Part shown: in pieces, positions 18,137-27,598 of the stretch
Numbering within the stretch: position 1 is the first letter of the stretch
How the letters are laid out: each line of letters begins with the position of its first letter
Assembly: GCA_900696495.1 (NCBI GenBank)
Contig: CAADGI010000023.1
Location: forward strand, 124,001 to 188,000
Length of the DNA stretch: 64,000 bases
Source of the DNA: an uncultured Alphaproteobacteria bacterium
GTDB taxonomy: Bacteria > Pseudomonadota > Alphaproteobacteria > Micavibrionales > Micavibrionaceae
Direction: 5' to 3'
Notes under the pieces: model-generated
Database searches by the model: none
What the model was told of the DNA's origin: nothing
The model's input: only the letters and a program-made list of their open reading frames with translations
Translations under genes and position numbers: made by a program

Positions 18137-18893
18137 CGCGCGCCACCGCCGCGGCATTTTCCTGCAGGTGACTGGTATTGATCGTCCCGATAATCACTGA
18201 ATCGACGCCCGGATGGGAAAACGCGAATTCCATCGCGCCGTTTATATCTGTGTTATGCCCGCTCGCCAGCGCTTTCTTTAGAATGACGCTCTTGCCTTCC
18301 AGCGCCGCATTGTCGAGCACGGCCTTTTCCTCCGTATGATCCTGTGTATAGGTCATCATGACGACATCCATGATGTCTATGGCCTTGATTCCCCCCTCGA
18401 CCGTTTTCGTCGAAGCGCCGATTGCCCGCACCATGCCGGATTTTTTAAACTCCTGCATTTTGCCGATCAGTTTGTCGTCGGAAAGAATCCGGTTGTCCGA
18501 TCCATCCGAGTGAATGAGAAAAACATCCAGGTAATCCGTCTGCAGCCGTTTCAATGTGCGCTCCAGGCTTTCGGCAAAATGCGCAGGGCTGAAATTATAA
18601 CGGGATTTTCCGTTTTCGAATTCCTCGCCCGCCTTGCCGATGATCGTCCAGTCCTGCCGCCTGCCCTTCAGCAGATTGCCAAGCCGCTCCTCGCTCGTGC
18701 CGTAGGCGGGGGCGGTGTCGAGCGTGCTGATGCCGAGCGCCTGCGCCTGTGATAAAAGACGGGTGAGGGTATAATCGTCCGGCAGTTCAAACCCGGCCGG
18801 GTATTTTACGCCCGCGTTGCGCCCGAATTTCACGGTGCCGAGCCCGAGACGTGAAAGGCTTACGCCTGTCTGTCCGATTTGTCTTTTATCCAT
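18111..18893 (-). CDS. Aldo/keto reductase
   Basis: A 260-aa member of the aldo/keto reductase superfamily, NAD(P)H-dependent TIM-barrel oxidoreductases. The catalytic tetrad can be seen as Asp (STLDTAPAYG), Tyr in the same motif, Lys (TIIGKAGEE) and His (VFLIHSDGSD). It is shorter than the usual 300-330 aa. ATG at 18893 (MDKRQIGQTG) fits the family N-terminus. It overlaps the preceding FAD oxidoreductase gene by 34 bases and the convergent transporter gene at the 3' end. The substrate is unknown. Confidence 0.88.
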   Translation of the reverse strand: MDKRQIGQTGVSLSRLGLGTVKFGRNAGVKYPAGFELPDDYTLTRLLSQAQALGISTLDTAPAYGTSEERLGNLLKGRRQDWTIIGKAGEEFENGKSRYNFSPAHFAESLERTLKRLQTDYLDVFLIHSDGSDNRILSDDKLIGKMQEFKKSGMVRAIGASTKTVEGGIKAIDIMDVVMMTYTQDHTEEKAVLDNAALEGKSVILKKALASGHNTDINGAMEFAFSHPGVDSVIIGTINTSHLQENAAAVARAISSRQIS

Positions 18894-19984
18894 TGCGCCT
18901 TTTCCCATGGGGGCTGAGCATACGAAACTTCCGGCAGGAATGACCAGTCCGAATGGTTATGCGAAGGGGAGATGTTCTGGCTGGCGAGTTCCTCGACGAT
19001 TTTATCCGCCATCATCGGCGCGAAGGTCAGCTTCGTCGGCCATGCATAAAGCCTGTCGCCCTTGTTATGCAGGACGGGCGTATCGGGCAGCGCGCCCACG
19101 CCCGGTTTTGCCTCGATCCGGTCGATCGGCAGCACGGCCAGTTCGGCGTCGTTTATCTCCGTGAGCGGCATGTATTTCTTCAGCGCGTCAAACATCGCCT
19201 TGTAGACATCGTCGGGATTTTCATTTTTGCCGCGCTCCGCCACCTGGCCGCCAAAATACCAGACCAGTTCGCCGTCTTTCGTCTCGTGCGTGGTGATCGT
19301 CGCCGCCGGCTTGTCCGATGCGCCCACCAGGTGCACCCACAGCGGGAAGGGCGCATTTTTCAATAACCCCATCAGCAACGGCCGGCGCTGCGTCTCGATG
19401 CCCGATTCATCATTGCCCTCGGCGGCTGTATAAATATGTTTCGCCGCCTTCACGCCGTCGGCGGATTTACGGATGCAGCTCATGTATGGCTCGGCCAGCG
19501 TCCGCACGACGGAAGGAATATCCAGAACAGGCTCGCCCATATCCACCAGCGATCCTTCGAATCCCGTGACCGAAATCTCGGGCGGCCATTTTATTTTTTC
19601 GACTTCGGTGCCGAAAAAACTTTTTGCGCCGATTTTCAAAATGCTTCCCATCACGCCCTTGGGGATCATCATGTATTGTGTCTCGGCGGAACGTTTCGCC
19701 TTCGATAAATCGACCGGCCCGCTGCCGCTCAGCGCCTCACGCCACACTTCCGGCATGGCGCTGATCTCGCGGGCGAGGGCGTTGATCTTGCCGCCGATCG
19801 CGTATTTCAGGCCGGAATGGATAATACCCTGCGAAGCGATAGTCTGCACGCCGCCGATGGCGTTCGGCTCGACCAGCAGCGCGTCATAGCCGAGATTTTT
19901 TAATCTCGCCAAAGTCCAGAGGCCGGCGATGCCGCCGCCATGGATGATTATATCTGCCCTTAGATTTGTGTCTCGTTCAGCCAA
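18860..19984 (-). CDS. FAD-dependent oxidoreductase
   Basis: A 374-aa protein with an N-terminal dinucleotide-binding motif (IIHGGGIAGLWTLARL) of the DAO/FAD-dependent oxidoreductase type, and a C-terminal substrate domain. The sequence around residue 45 (GGVQTIASQGIIHSGLKYA) resembles the glycerol-3-phosphate dehydrogenase/L-2-hydroxyglutarate oxidase-like group. The substrate cannot be told. It overlaps the alpha/beta hydrolase upstream by 25 bases and the aldo/keto reductase downstream, so the three probably form one operon. Confidence 0.82.
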   Translation of the reverse strand: MAERDTNLRADIIIHGGGIAGLWTLARLKNLGYDALLVEPNAIGGVQTIASQGIIHSGLKYAIGGKINALAREISAMPEVWREALSGSGPVDLSKAKRSAETQYMMIPKGVMGSILKIGAKSFFGTEVEKIKWPPEISVTGFEGSLVDMGEPVLDIPSVVRTLAEPYMSCIRKSADGVKAAKHIYTAAEGNDESGIETQRRPLLMGLLKNAPFPLWVHLVGASDKPAATITTHETKDGELVWYFGGQVAERGKNENPDDVYKAMFDALKKYMPLTEINDAELAVLPIDRIEAKPGVGALPDTPVLHNKGDRLYAWPTKLTFAPMMADKIVEELASQNISPSHNHSDWSFLPEVSYAQPPWEKAQWIKDKSDRQA

Positions 19985-20835
19985 TGTCTAATATCCTTGA
20001 TCTGGTTCGGCGCCATCAGCGACGGCACATGCCCGCAATCCTTGTATTGAACTAGTTTCAATTGTTCGCCGGTAAAGCGCGTCTGCATTTCGCTTATGAT
20101 CGGTTTGGTCAGCACCTCCGATTTTTTGCCGTGAATGATCATGACCGGGCATTGTATAGAATCCCACGCCGGCCACAAATCCTGCTCGCCGATCGGTTGC
20201 TCGCCGAAAACCACGGAAATATTCGGATCGTATGAATAAGTGATGGAACCGTCATCCAGCGCGCGGGCATTATGTTCGGCCATCAGTTTCCATTGCGCAT
20301 CGGTGACAGGCCCCCAGGTCAGCCCGCGCGTCTCGCGCATGCGTTTTTCAAGATCGGCGATCGTGCCGAATGTATAGTGTTTTGAAATGACCATGTGAAT
20401 GAAATCGAGCGCCGCCTGCGGCACGATGGGCCCCACGTCGTTCAAAATCATCCGGCGGATCGGCGTGTCCTTCATGCCCGCAAGACGGATGCCGAGCAAC
20501 CCGCCGAGCGAAATCCCGATCCAGTCGACGCTGTTCGGCTTGTTGACGCCCAGATGCGCGAGCAGGGCGATCAGGTCATCGCAATATTGCCGGTAATTAT
20601 AATCCAGCGGCTCGGGCAGGAAATCGCTGCGCCCGCGCCCCGGCAAATCGACGCAGATCAGCCGCCGCCCGTCATTGACCAGTTCCTCGGCCAGGATGTC
20701 GAAATCATGACCGTTCCCGGTTAGGCCGTGAACGCAGATGATCGGCACGGCATTTTCCGGCCCCCAGTCATTGTAAACAATCCGGTGGGAACCCTTCGAA
20801 TTGACGCCAGTTATGTGTTTTTCAACAAAACCCAT
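19960..20835 (-). CDS. Alpha/beta hydrolase
   Basis: A 291-aa hydrolase of the alpha/beta fold. The oxyanion/HG motif CVHGLTGNG, the nucleophile elbow GISLGGLLG and the late His in DCGHVPSLM are visible; an acid residue is expected in the IHGKKSEVLT region. There is no signal peptide, so it is cytoplasmic. It is the first gene of a three-gene overlapping set with the FAD oxidoreductase and aldo/keto reductase, which hints at a shared small-molecule pathway, but the substrate is unknown. Confidence 0.88.
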   Translation of the reverse strand: MGFVEKHITGVNSKGSHRIVYNDWGPENAVPIICVHGLTGNGHDFDILAEELVNDGRRLICVDLPGRGRSDFLPEPLDYNYRQYCDDLIALLAHLGVNKPNSVDWIGISLGGLLGIRLAGMKDTPIRRMILNDVGPIVPQAALDFIHMVISKHYTFGTIADLEKRMRETRGLTWGPVTDAQWKLMAEHNARALDDGSITYSYDPNISVVFGEQPIGEQDLWPAWDSIQCPVMIIHGKKSEVLTKPIISEMQTRFTGEQLKLVQYKDCGHVPSLMAPNQIKDIRHWLNETQI

Positions 20836-20850
20836 AATTTCCTGTAAAAT

Positions 20851-20879
20851 TTGACATAATAAATAAACTCTTTTATATT
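20851..20879 (+). promoter_or_regulatory. Near-consensus promoter of the 183-aa orphan
   Basis: TTGACA and TATATT are separated by 17 bases. The -35 context TAAAATTTGACA and a nearby ATAAACTCTT also occur in the promoter at 33704-33731 of another orphan gene. Confidence 0.7.
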
Positions 20880-20903
20880 ACCCGCATTCTTGAAAGGTGG
20901 CAG

Positions 20904-21455
20904 ATGGCCGACGAGGTTCAAACACATTTTGCAGACTCTTCCTCAGGCGATGAAGAAGCAGACGTCATGAAGCATTTGGCTAAGCTTGTTCCTGCGCTGA
21001 AAGTATTAGAGCGTTACGCCCATCACGATGTAAAGGGCGCCAGCATCAGAAAAACCTTCGATTATCTCAGTTTCCGAGCCCGGTTGCAGCCTTTGGTAAA
21101 ACACAATGCCACGACCGGGGCCCTTGAATTCAAAACCGGAGGAGAGGAGCAGCATGAAAAAACCATGAGTAACATGCAGATCCACGAAGAGTATAACAGG
21201 TGGAATTCTATGGCTTCGGACTCATTCAGTGAGGTTCTGATCCCAAATTTAATTGATTCTTATTCCGCATATCCCGAAGTGGTGGGCGCTTTTGAAACGA
21301 TCAAAGATAGCCTTGCACACGAAAAGGCAATTAAACAATTCTACAGAAACAATTTCAGCCCGTACCAGATCGCGCTCTTCAAAGAAGACTTCAAGCAAAA
21401 ATGCCTTGGTGAACAAAAACCCGGCAACGCAGCCGGTCTGACTAAAGAAATCTAG
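20904..21455 (+). CDS. Orphan hypothetical protein
   Basis: No family was recognised in this 183-aa protein. It appears cytosolic and largely helical, with an acidic N-terminus ([11 protein letters not shown]), a basic middle part and several aromatic residues in the C-terminal half. A good ribosome-binding sequence (AAAGGTGG) precedes the start, and a near-consensus promoter lies 50 bases upstream. It is more AT-rich than secA or the hydrolase gene beside it. Its end overlaps the convergent secA stop by 4 bases. Likely lineage-specific. Confidence 0.65.
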   Translation: MADEVQTHFADSSSGDEEADVMKHLAKLVPALKVLERYAHHDVKGASIRKTFDYLSFRARLQPLVKHNATTGALEFKTGGEEQHEKTMSNMQIHEEYNRWNSMASDSFSEVLIPNLIDSYSAYPEVVGAFETIKDSLAHEKAIKQFYRNNFSPYQIALFKEDFKQKCLGEQKPGNAAGLTKEI

Positions 21456-24202
21456 GCCTTCTGGGCGATATTCCCGTGGCAGTGCTTGAATTTTTTGCCT
21501 GAGCCGCAGGGGCAGTCGGCGTTGCGCTGAACCTTGCCCCATGTTTCGGGGTCATCCTTATCGAATTTGCGCTTCTGCGGGAAAGGCTCGACGCGCTTTT
21601 GTTGTGCGCCTTGTTTCGCGCGCGGACCCGTACCCATCAACGCGGGGTCCTGTCGTCCTTCCTGCGTTTTCTGCGGCGGGGCGGAACCGGGCATGATGAC
21701 GCCGATGCGGTCTTCGCCGACATTCACCTCGACCAGCGAAAGCATCATCGTGATCGCCTCGCGCATCTGGCCGAGCATGGTTTCGAACATGCCGAACGCT
21801 TCGGTCTTGTATTCGTTCAGTGGGTCGCGCTGGCCGAAGGCACGGAGGTTAATCCCTTGGCGTAAATGATCGAGATTGAGCAGGTGCTCTTTCCAGTGCT
21901 GGTCGAAAATCTGCAGGACGATGCCTTTTTCAACGCGGCGCCAGTTCTCCGGGCCCGCATTGGCGATCTTCGACGCGAATTTTTCATCCGCCGCCTTGAT
22001 AATGCGCTCCTGGATTTCTTCATCGGCGATGCCTTCTTCCCTGGCCCAGTCGGCCACCGGCAGGTCGAGGCCAAGCAGGCGCATGCATTCAGCGTGCAGG
22101 GTATTGATGTCCCATTGCTCGGCATAGGTGCCGTGCGGGATTGTGGCCCGCACCGTGTCCTCGATCGTCTGGTGACGCATGTCGCGTACCAAATCTTCAA
22201 TTGAATCGGCTTCCATGATTTCGCGGCGCTGCTCATAAACAACCTTTCTCTGGTCGTTCATGACGTTGTCGAATTTCAGCAGGTTTTTCCGTACCTCGAA
22301 ATGCATGCCCTCGACCTTCGCCTGCGCGCGCTGGAGCATTTTTGAAATCAGGGGGTGTTCGAGCGCTTCGCCTTCCTGCAAACCGATGCGCTTGTTGCCG
22401 AGCAGGGCCTCGAGCTTGTCGCCCGCGAAAATTCTCATCAAATCATCTTCGACCGAGAGGAAGAACATCGTAGCGCCGGCATCGCCCTGGCGTCCCGAAC
22501 GGCCGCGAAGCTGGTTGTCGATACGGCGCGATTCATGGCGCTCGGTGCCGATGACGTAAAGGCCGCCGGCTTCCTTGACGATCTGCTTGTCGCGCGCGAC
22601 CTCGGAGCGGATGCGGTCCGCCGCGCTCTTCCATTCATTTTCCGGCAGATTGGGATCGATTTCATGCGCGATGCGCATGTCGGCATTGCCGCCGAGCTGG
22701 ATGTCCGTGCCGCGGCCCGCCATGTTGGTGGCGATGGTGACGGCGCCGGGGCGTCCGGCCTGCGCGATGATCTGCGCTTCCTGTTCGTGATAGCGTGCAT
22801 TGAGAACGTTGTGCTTGATTTTGACTTTCTTCAGCGCGTCCGAAAGCTTTTCCGATTTGTCGATGGAAACCGTGCCGACAAGAACGGGCTGCTGTCGCTC
22901 CTGCGCATCGCGGATCAATTCAATAATTGCCTGGTCTTTTTCCTTCAACGATTTGTAAATCTTGTCATCGTAATCGAGGCGCGCGACCGGCACGTTGGTC
23001 GGGATCTCGACAACGCCGAGATTGTAGATTTCCTGGAATTCGGCGGCTTCGGTCAGCGCCGTGCCGGTCATGCCTGCCAGCTTCGGATAGAGACGGAAAT
23101 AATTCTGGAACGTGATCGAGGCCAGCGTCTGGTTCTCGGTCTGGATGCGCACGCCTTCTTTCGCTTCGATCGCCTGGTGCAGGCCCTCGGACAATCTGCG
23201 GCCTTCCATCATCCGGCCCGTGAATTCGTCGATCAGGATGACGCGGTCGTCCTTGACGATGTAATCGGTGTCGCGGTGGAAGAGCCTGTGCGCGCGCAAC
23301 GCCTGGTTCACATGGTGCACCAGCGCGATGTTCTGGATGTCATACATGCTGCCTTCGTTCAGCAAGCCATGCTGGCGCAGTAATTCTTCAGCGCGTTCCT
23401 GGCCTTCCTCGGTCAGGACCACGGTTTTATGTTTTTCATCCTGCTCGTAATCCTGCGCCGTCAGCGAGGGGATGAGTTTGTTGACCGAAACATACAGCTC
23501 GGTCGAAAGCTCGGACGGGCCGGAAATAATCAGCGGCGTCCGCGCTTCGTCGATCAGGATCGAGTCGACTTCGTCGACGATGGCGAAATTGAACGGCCGC
23601 TGAACCATTTGTTTCAGCGAGTACTTCATATTGTCGCGCAGGTAATCGAAGCCGAGCTCGTTGTTCGTGCCGTAGGTCACATCGGCGGCATAGGCGTCGC
23701 GGCGTTCCTGATCCGACAGGTTCGTGACGATGCATCCCGTCGTCAGGCCCATGAAACGGTAAATCTGGCCCATCCAGTCGGCGTCGCGCTTGGCGAGGTA
23801 ATCGTTGACCGTGACCACATGCACGCCCTTGCCGGTCAGGGCGTTCAGGTAAACGGGCAGGGTGGCGACCAGGGTTTTACCTTCACCGGTCTTCATTTCG
23901 GCGATATCGCCCTGATGCAGGACCAGGCCGCCGATCATCTGCACGTCATAATGACGCTGGCCCAGGACGCGCTTGGCGGCCTCGCGGGTGACGGCGAAGG
24001 CCTCGTGGAGCATGCCGTCCAGCGGCTCGCCGTTCGCAAGTCTTTGGCGGAAAAGGGTTGTTTGGCTTTGAAGCTCGGCATCGCTCATGGCCTCGAACCG
24101 GGGCTCAAGCGCATTGATCGGCGCAATATGTTTACCGAGGATCTTCAGCTTCCGGCCGTTGGACGAGCCGAAAATCTGGGTGGCGAGGTTCAAAATCATC
24201 AA
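21452..24202 (-). CDS. secA: Preprotein translocase ATPase SecA
   Basis: SecA is the ATPase that drives secretory proteins through SecYEG. The 916-aa protein shows nucleotide-binding motifs ([24 protein letters not shown]), the helicase-like second domain ([10 protein letters not shown]) and a C-terminal zinc-binding SEC-C tail with CPCGSG and a downstream Cys-His pair. The full length is normal. It stands alone on the minus strand with its own promoter at 24238-24266. The ends of secA and the orphan gene at 20904 overlap by four bases. Confidence 0.97.
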   Translation of the reverse strand: MMILNLATQIFGSSNGRKLKILGKHIAPINALEPRFEAMSDAELQSQTTLFRQRLANGEPLDGMLHEAFAVTREAAKRVLGQRHYDVQMIGGLVLHQGDIAEMKTGEGKTLVATLPVYLNALTGKGVHVVTVNDYLAKRDADWMGQIYRFMGLTTGCIVTNLSDQERRDAYAADVTYGTNNELGFDYLRDNMKYSLKQMVQRPFNFAIVDEVDSILIDEARTPLIISGPSELSTELYVSVNKLIPSLTAQDYEQDEKHKTVVLTEEGQERAEELLRQHGLLNEGSMYDIQNIALVHHVNQALRAHRLFHRDTDYIVKDDRVILIDEFTGRMMEGRRLSEGLHQAIEAKEGVRIQTENQTLASITFQNYFRLYPKLAGMTGTALTEAAEFQEIYNLGVVEIPTNVPVARLDYDDKIYKSLKEKDQAIIELIRDAQERQQPVLVGTVSIDKSEKLSDALKKVKIKHNVLNARYHEQEAQIIAQAGRPGAVTIATNMAGRGTDIQLGGNADMRIAHEIDPNLPENEWKSAADRIRSEVARDKQIVKEAGGLYVIGTERHESRRIDNQLRGRSGRQGDAGATMFFLSVEDDLMRIFAGDKLEALLGNKRIGLQEGEALEHPLISKMLQRAQAKVEGMHFEVRKNLLKFDNVMNDQRKVVYEQRREIMEADSIEDLVRDMRHQTIEDTVRATIPHGTYAEQWDINTLHAECMRLLGLDLPVADWAREEGIADEEIQERIIKAADEKFASKIANAGPENWRRVEKGIVLQIFDQHWKEHLLNLDHLRQGINLRAFGQRDPLNEYKTEAFGMFETMLGQMREAITMMLSLVEVNVGEDRIGVIMPGSAPPQKTQEGRQDPALMGTGPRAKQGAQQKRVEPFPQKRKFDKDDPETWGKVQRNADCPCGSGKKFKHCHGNIAQKA

Positions 24203-24237
24203 GTCTCCGGGGATCCCCCTCTGAATTCAGTGGTCTT

Positions 24238-24266
24238 GATATAGGACGCCCGTAAATCCCCGTCAA
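24238..24266 (-). promoter_or_regulatory. Promoter of secA
   Basis: On the minus strand TTGACG and TATATC are separated by 17 bases, 36 bases before the secA start. Confidence 0.6.
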
Positions 24267-24284
24267 TCATTGATTAAAGCACCC

Positions 24285-24313
24285 TTGAAAAGGGGTATCC
24301 CTTTCGCTAGTCT
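24285..24313 (+). promoter_or_regulatory. Possible promoter of the parvulin gene
   Basis: TTGAAA and TAGTCT are separated by 17 bases, divergent from the secA promoter and about 60 bases ahead of the parvulin start. Confidence 0.4.
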
Positions 24314-24373
24314 CCAGAAACATTATCCCCGAGCGGATATGTCCAATTTCAACTATAGGGAATTCCAGAAGCC

Positions 24374-25399
24374 ATGTTTAATCGCAGATCATTCCACAGT
24401 GAATCCGGCAACACAGCCCTTATCGTGCTGGCCGTTATTGTCGTCGCCGCTATCGGCGGCCTTGCTTACTTTTCCGGCAAAATCGGAAAAGAAGGCCCCG
24501 CGGCGGACAACTCTGCTATTACGGCCGCCGCCGCCCAGACTGCAACCGCCGCGGCGCCTGCTGCCGACCCCAACGCCCCCGAGGCGAAACCTCCGGTTCT
24601 CAAGCCCGGCAACCCGGTCGTCGCCAAGATGAAAGGCGGCGAAGTCACGCGCCTTGATGTTTTCAACTTCATCCAGGATCTGCCCCCGCAGACCCGCCAG
24701 ATGCCGCTTGAGCAGCTCTACCCGCTGGCGTTGGAGCAGGTCATCAACAGCCGCATCATCGCTGCCAAGACCAAGAACGTAAACCTGGACAACGACGAGG
24801 AAGTCAAAAAGCGCCTCGCGGCCGCCAAGACTGAAATCGTCCGCGGCGTTTACATCGAGAAACAGGTGAACGAGAAAGTCAGCGAAGACCGCCTGAAGTC
24901 CGTTTATGACGAGTATGTCAAGAATTTCCCGGACATCCAGGACGTCAAGGCCCGCCACATCCTCGTGAAAGAGGAAAGCAAAGCCAAGGATATCATCAAG
25001 CAGATCGAGGGCGGCGCGAGCTTTGAAGAACTCGCCAAGGCGAATTCGACCGACGGCACCGCCCAGAATGGCGGCGACCTCGGTTACTTCGCCAAAACCG
25101 ATGTCGTTCCGGCATTCGGCGAGGCGGCGTTTGCCCTGAACGCCGGTGAATTCACCAAGAAGCCCGTCAAGACGGATTTCGGCTATCACGTCATCAAGGT
25201 TGAGGAAAAGCGCAAGCGTCCCCCGGCCTCTTATGACGACATCAAGCCGTACCTGGAAACGCAGGTCCGCCGCCAGATTCTGGATGAAACCATCCAGGCA
25301 TGGCGCAAAGAGGCCGATATCCAGCGCTTTGACATCAACGGCGATGCGATCGAACCTTCCGCAGGCGAACCCGCACCGGCGGAGCAGCCCAAGCAGTAA
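24374..25399 (+). CDS. Membrane-anchored parvulin-type peptidyl-prolyl isomerase
   Basis: A 341-aa protein with an N-terminal membrane anchor (residues about 15-35, TALIVLAVIVVAAIGGLAYF), an Ala/Pro-rich linker, a SurA/PrsA-like helical region and a parvulin (PpiC) domain at about 190-285 including ARHILVK, FEELAKANS and GGDLGYF. It probably acts as a chaperone for exported proteins in the periplasm, fitting its position divergent from secA. It ends in an Ala/Glu/Pro tail. A strong terminator follows. Confidence 0.9.
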   Translation: MFNRRSFHSESGNTALIVLAVIVVAAIGGLAYFSGKIGKEGPAADNSAITAAAAQTATAAAPAADPNAPEAKPPVLKPGNPVVAKMKGGEVTRLDVFNFIQDLPPQTRQMPLEQLYPLALEQVINSRIIAAKTKNVNLDNDEEVKKRLAAAKTEIVRGVYIEKQVNEKVSEDRLKSVYDEYVKNFPDIQDVKARHILVKEESKAKDIIKQIEGGASFEELAKANSTDGTAQNGGDLGYFAKTDVVPAFGEAAFALNAGEFTKKPVKTDFGYHVIKVEEKRKRPPASYDDIKPYLETQVRRQILDETIQAWRKEADIQRFDINGDAIEPSAGEPAPAEQPKQ

Positions 25400-25420
25400 T
25401 CCTGCCTCTTAAAGATACGA

Positions 25421-25453
25421 AAAAGCCGCAAATTAAGTTTTGCGGCTTTTTTT
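25421..25453 (+). terminator. Rho-independent terminator after the parvulin gene
   Basis: AAAAGCCGCAAA and TTTTGCGGCTTTT form an AT-flanked GC stem with a short loop, running into a T tract. It lies 22 bases after the stop codon and is a strong match to an intrinsic terminator. Confidence 0.85.
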
Positions 25454-25473
25454 ATCGTGCTAAAACCAACTTT

Positions 25474-25923
25474 ATGAGCTGCGCCGATGCCCTTGCAAAA
25501 CCCAGGCCCGAAAGCCCGCACGGTCTGAAAATCGTGCTGGTGGCTGCCGCCGCGCTCGTCGATCCGCAAAACCGCATTTTAATCGCGCAGCGCCCCGAGG
25601 GAAAATCCATGGCCGGCCTGTGGGAATTTCCCGGCGGCAAGGTGAACGAGGGCGAATTGCCGGAATTCGCGCTCATGCGCGAGTTGGAGGAGGAACTCGG
25701 CATCGAAACCCGCCCCGGCTGTTTTCTACCCGCCGCTTTTGCCTCGCATACTTATGAAGACTTTCACCTCCTCATGCCGCTCTTCATCTGCCGCGCCTGG
25801 AAAAACGTGCCGCGCGCAAAGGAACACAGCGCGCTCAAATGGGTAAAGGTCCATGACCTGAATGATTATCCCATGCCGCCCGCCGATATTCCCCTGATCG
25901 CCACGCTGCTCGAGGTGATCTGA
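25474..25923 (+). CDS. mutT: 8-oxo-dGTP diphosphatase MutT-type Nudix hydrolase
   Basis: A 149-aa Nudix hydrolase that removes oxidised dGTP from the nucleotide pool. The Nudix box G-x5-E-x7-R-E-x2-E-E-x-G is in GGKVNEGELPEFALMRELEE, preceded by the MutT-like GRGLWEFPGG-type segment (here AGLWEFPGG). Its stop overlaps the ATG of the next gene by one base, so it is co-transcribed with the methyltransferase. Sequence alone does not distinguish MutT from related NTP hydrolases, but the WEFPGGK core favours it. Confidence 0.88.
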   Translation: MSCADALAKPRPESPHGLKIVLVAAAALVDPQNRILIAQRPEGKSMAGLWEFPGGKVNEGELPEFALMRELEEELGIETRPGCFLPAAFASHTYEDFHLLMPLFICRAWKNVPRAKEHSALKWVKVHDLNDYPMPPADIPLIATLLEVI

Positions 25924-26669
25924 TGTACCGCTCGGCCTACGATTTAAAATCCTTTTACAACACCAAGGTCGGACGCATGGTCCGGCGCATATTACAGGAA
26001 CGCATCCGCGAGTTCTGGCCGGAGACGCAGGGCCTACGCGTGCTGGGTTGCGGCTATGCCACGCCGTATTTGCGCCTGTTCATGGATAATAGCGAGCGTG
26101 TCCTGGCCGCGATGCCGGCCGGGCAGGGCGCGCATCACTGGCCGTACAATCATCCCGGCGACGATCACAACCTTGTCTGCCTGGCGGAAGAGGCGGAACT
26201 GCCGTTCGAAACCTCGTCCATCGACCGCGTCATTTTAATTCACAGCGTCGAGTTCTCCGAACACCTTCAGCAAAGCCTCGCGGAAATCTGGCGCGTGTTG
26301 AAATCGAACGGGCGCCTGCTGGTCGTGGTGCCGAACCGCTCGGGCTTCTGGGCGCGCGCCGACTGGTCGCCGTTCGGGCAGGGCACGCCCTACAGCGCGT
26401 CGCAGATCATCCATTACCTGCGCGATAACCAGTTCATCCATGAACGCACCGACAAGGCCCTGTTCATGCCGCCGGTGAAATTCGCGCCGCTTCTGAAATC
26501 GGCCGGGTTTTTTGAAAATTTCGGCCGTCATTATTTCCCCTTCGGCAGCGGCGTGCACATGGTCGAGGCCACCAAGCAGGTCTATGCCAAGGCCGGGCCG
26601 GGCGAGGGGTCGAAAGTCACCGTCCGCCGCCGCGGTTACGTGCCCCGCGCCGTTCCCGGCGGGGTTTAA
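25923..26669 (+). CDS. Class I SAM-dependent methyltransferase
   Basis: A 248-aa protein of the class I methyltransferase fold. The SAM-binding region is around residues 38-48 (LRVLGCGYATPY), and a later motif (SSIDRVILIHSVEF) matches the usual acidic and strand 4 elements. The typical glycine-rich motif I is reduced to GCGYA, so the SAM site is somewhat divergent. The N-terminus is of the YDLKSFYNTKVGRMVRR type seen in alphaproteobacterial homologues. Substrate unknown. It starts on the mutT stop codon. Confidence 0.82.
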   Translation: MYRSAYDLKSFYNTKVGRMVRRILQERIREFWPETQGLRVLGCGYATPYLRLFMDNSERVLAAMPAGQGAHHWPYNHPGDDHNLVCLAEEAELPFETSSIDRVILIHSVEFSEHLQQSLAEIWRVLKSNGRLLVVVPNRSGFWARADWSPFGQGTPYSASQIIHYLRDNQFIHERTDKALFMPPVKFAPLLKSAGFFENFGRHYFPFGSGVHMVEATKQVYAKAGPGEGSKVTVRRRGYVPRAVPGGV

Positions 26670-26710
26670 CCATTTGATTTAAAGCCTGAACGGCTGTAGA
26701 ACATCAACCC

Positions 26711-27598
26711 ATGTCACTGGACGAAATAAGAAAGAAGATCGACGCGCTGGATAACCAGATTCACGACCTGCTCATGGAGCGGGCCGACCTGATCATCGGC
26801 GTCACCGAGGAAAAAAAGAAGAACAATATCCCGGTCGTCCAGCCCGCGCGCGAGGCCGTCATGATCCGCCGCCTGCTGGCGCGCCACCGCGGCCCGCTGC
26901 CCGAAGCCGCCATCGTCGGCATCTGGCGCGAACTGGTCGGCGCGGTTTCCCTGCTGCAGACGGGTCTGAAGGTTTCCGTCAGCGCCGCGCCGAATGACGC
27001 TTATTGCTGGGACATGGCCAAGAATTATTTCGGCACGGTGCTGCCGATCACCCGCGCAACCAATTCCCTCATGGCGCTGGCCGGCGTGCGCGAAAACGAT
27101 TCCAACTTTGCCGTCATGCCCTGGCCGCAGGACGGCGAACAGGCGCCGTGGTGGCCGTTCCTCGTCAATCAGAAGGAAGACCGCATGCGCATCGTCTGCG
27201 CCTTGCCTTACGGGTCGAAAGAACAACAGATGACCGCCATCCGCGACCGCGCTCTGGTCATTTCCAAAACCGATTTCGCGCCCTCGGGCGAGGACCACAG
27301 CTTCATCGCGCTGGAAATCGACGGCGCCGTCAGCCGCGCCAAAATCCAGGAAATTTTCAAATCCGCCGACCTCGAGCTCACCGCGATCAATACATTGGCG
27401 GGCGCGTCGGGCGGCCGGACCATGCACTTCATAGAGGTCAACGATTACATCAGCGAGAAAGACACGCAGCTCGAGCGCGTTGCTGAAAAATTCACCGGCC
27501 AGAACGCGCTCTGCACCTCGCTGGGCGGTTATCCCGTGCCGCCGGTTTTTAAAGTCGCGCAGGCAGCGCCCGAAGCTGAAAAGAAAACAGGCACGTGA
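26711..27598 (+). CDS. Chorismate mutase with divergent prephenate-dehydratase-like/ACT C-terminus
   Basis: A 295-aa protein. Residues 1-90 are an AroQ-type chorismate mutase domain (LDEIRKKIDALDNQIHDLLM and the IWRELVGAVSLLQ helix), converting chorismate to prephenate. The remaining 200 residues resemble a shortened prephenate dehydratase-like lobe followed by an ACT-like fold (FIALEIDGAVSRAKIQEIF). The TRF motif of a functional dehydratase is not seen, so that activity is doubtful. Its stop overlaps the tyrA start (TGATG), so prephenate is passed to TyrA in one operon. An aminotransferase (hisC type) often found between the two in relatives is absent. Confidence 0.85.
   Translation: MSLDEIRKKIDALDNQIHDLLMERADLIIGVTEEKKKNNIPVVQPAREAVMIRRLLARHRGPLPEAAIVGIWRELVGAVSLLQTGLKVSVSAAPNDAYCWDMAKNYFGTVLPITRATNSLMALAGVRENDSNFAVMPWPQDGEQAPWWPFLVNQKEDRMRIVCALPYGSKEQQMTAIRDRALVISKTDFAPSGEDHSFIALEIDGAVSRAKIQEIFKSADLELTAINTLAGASGGRTMHFIEVNDYISEKDTQLERVAEKFTGQNALCTSLGGYPVPPVFKVAQAAPEAEKKTGT

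Noticed and set aside
22355-23383. Open frame opposite secA
   Set aside because: Antisense to SecA catalytic regions, no recognisable family.
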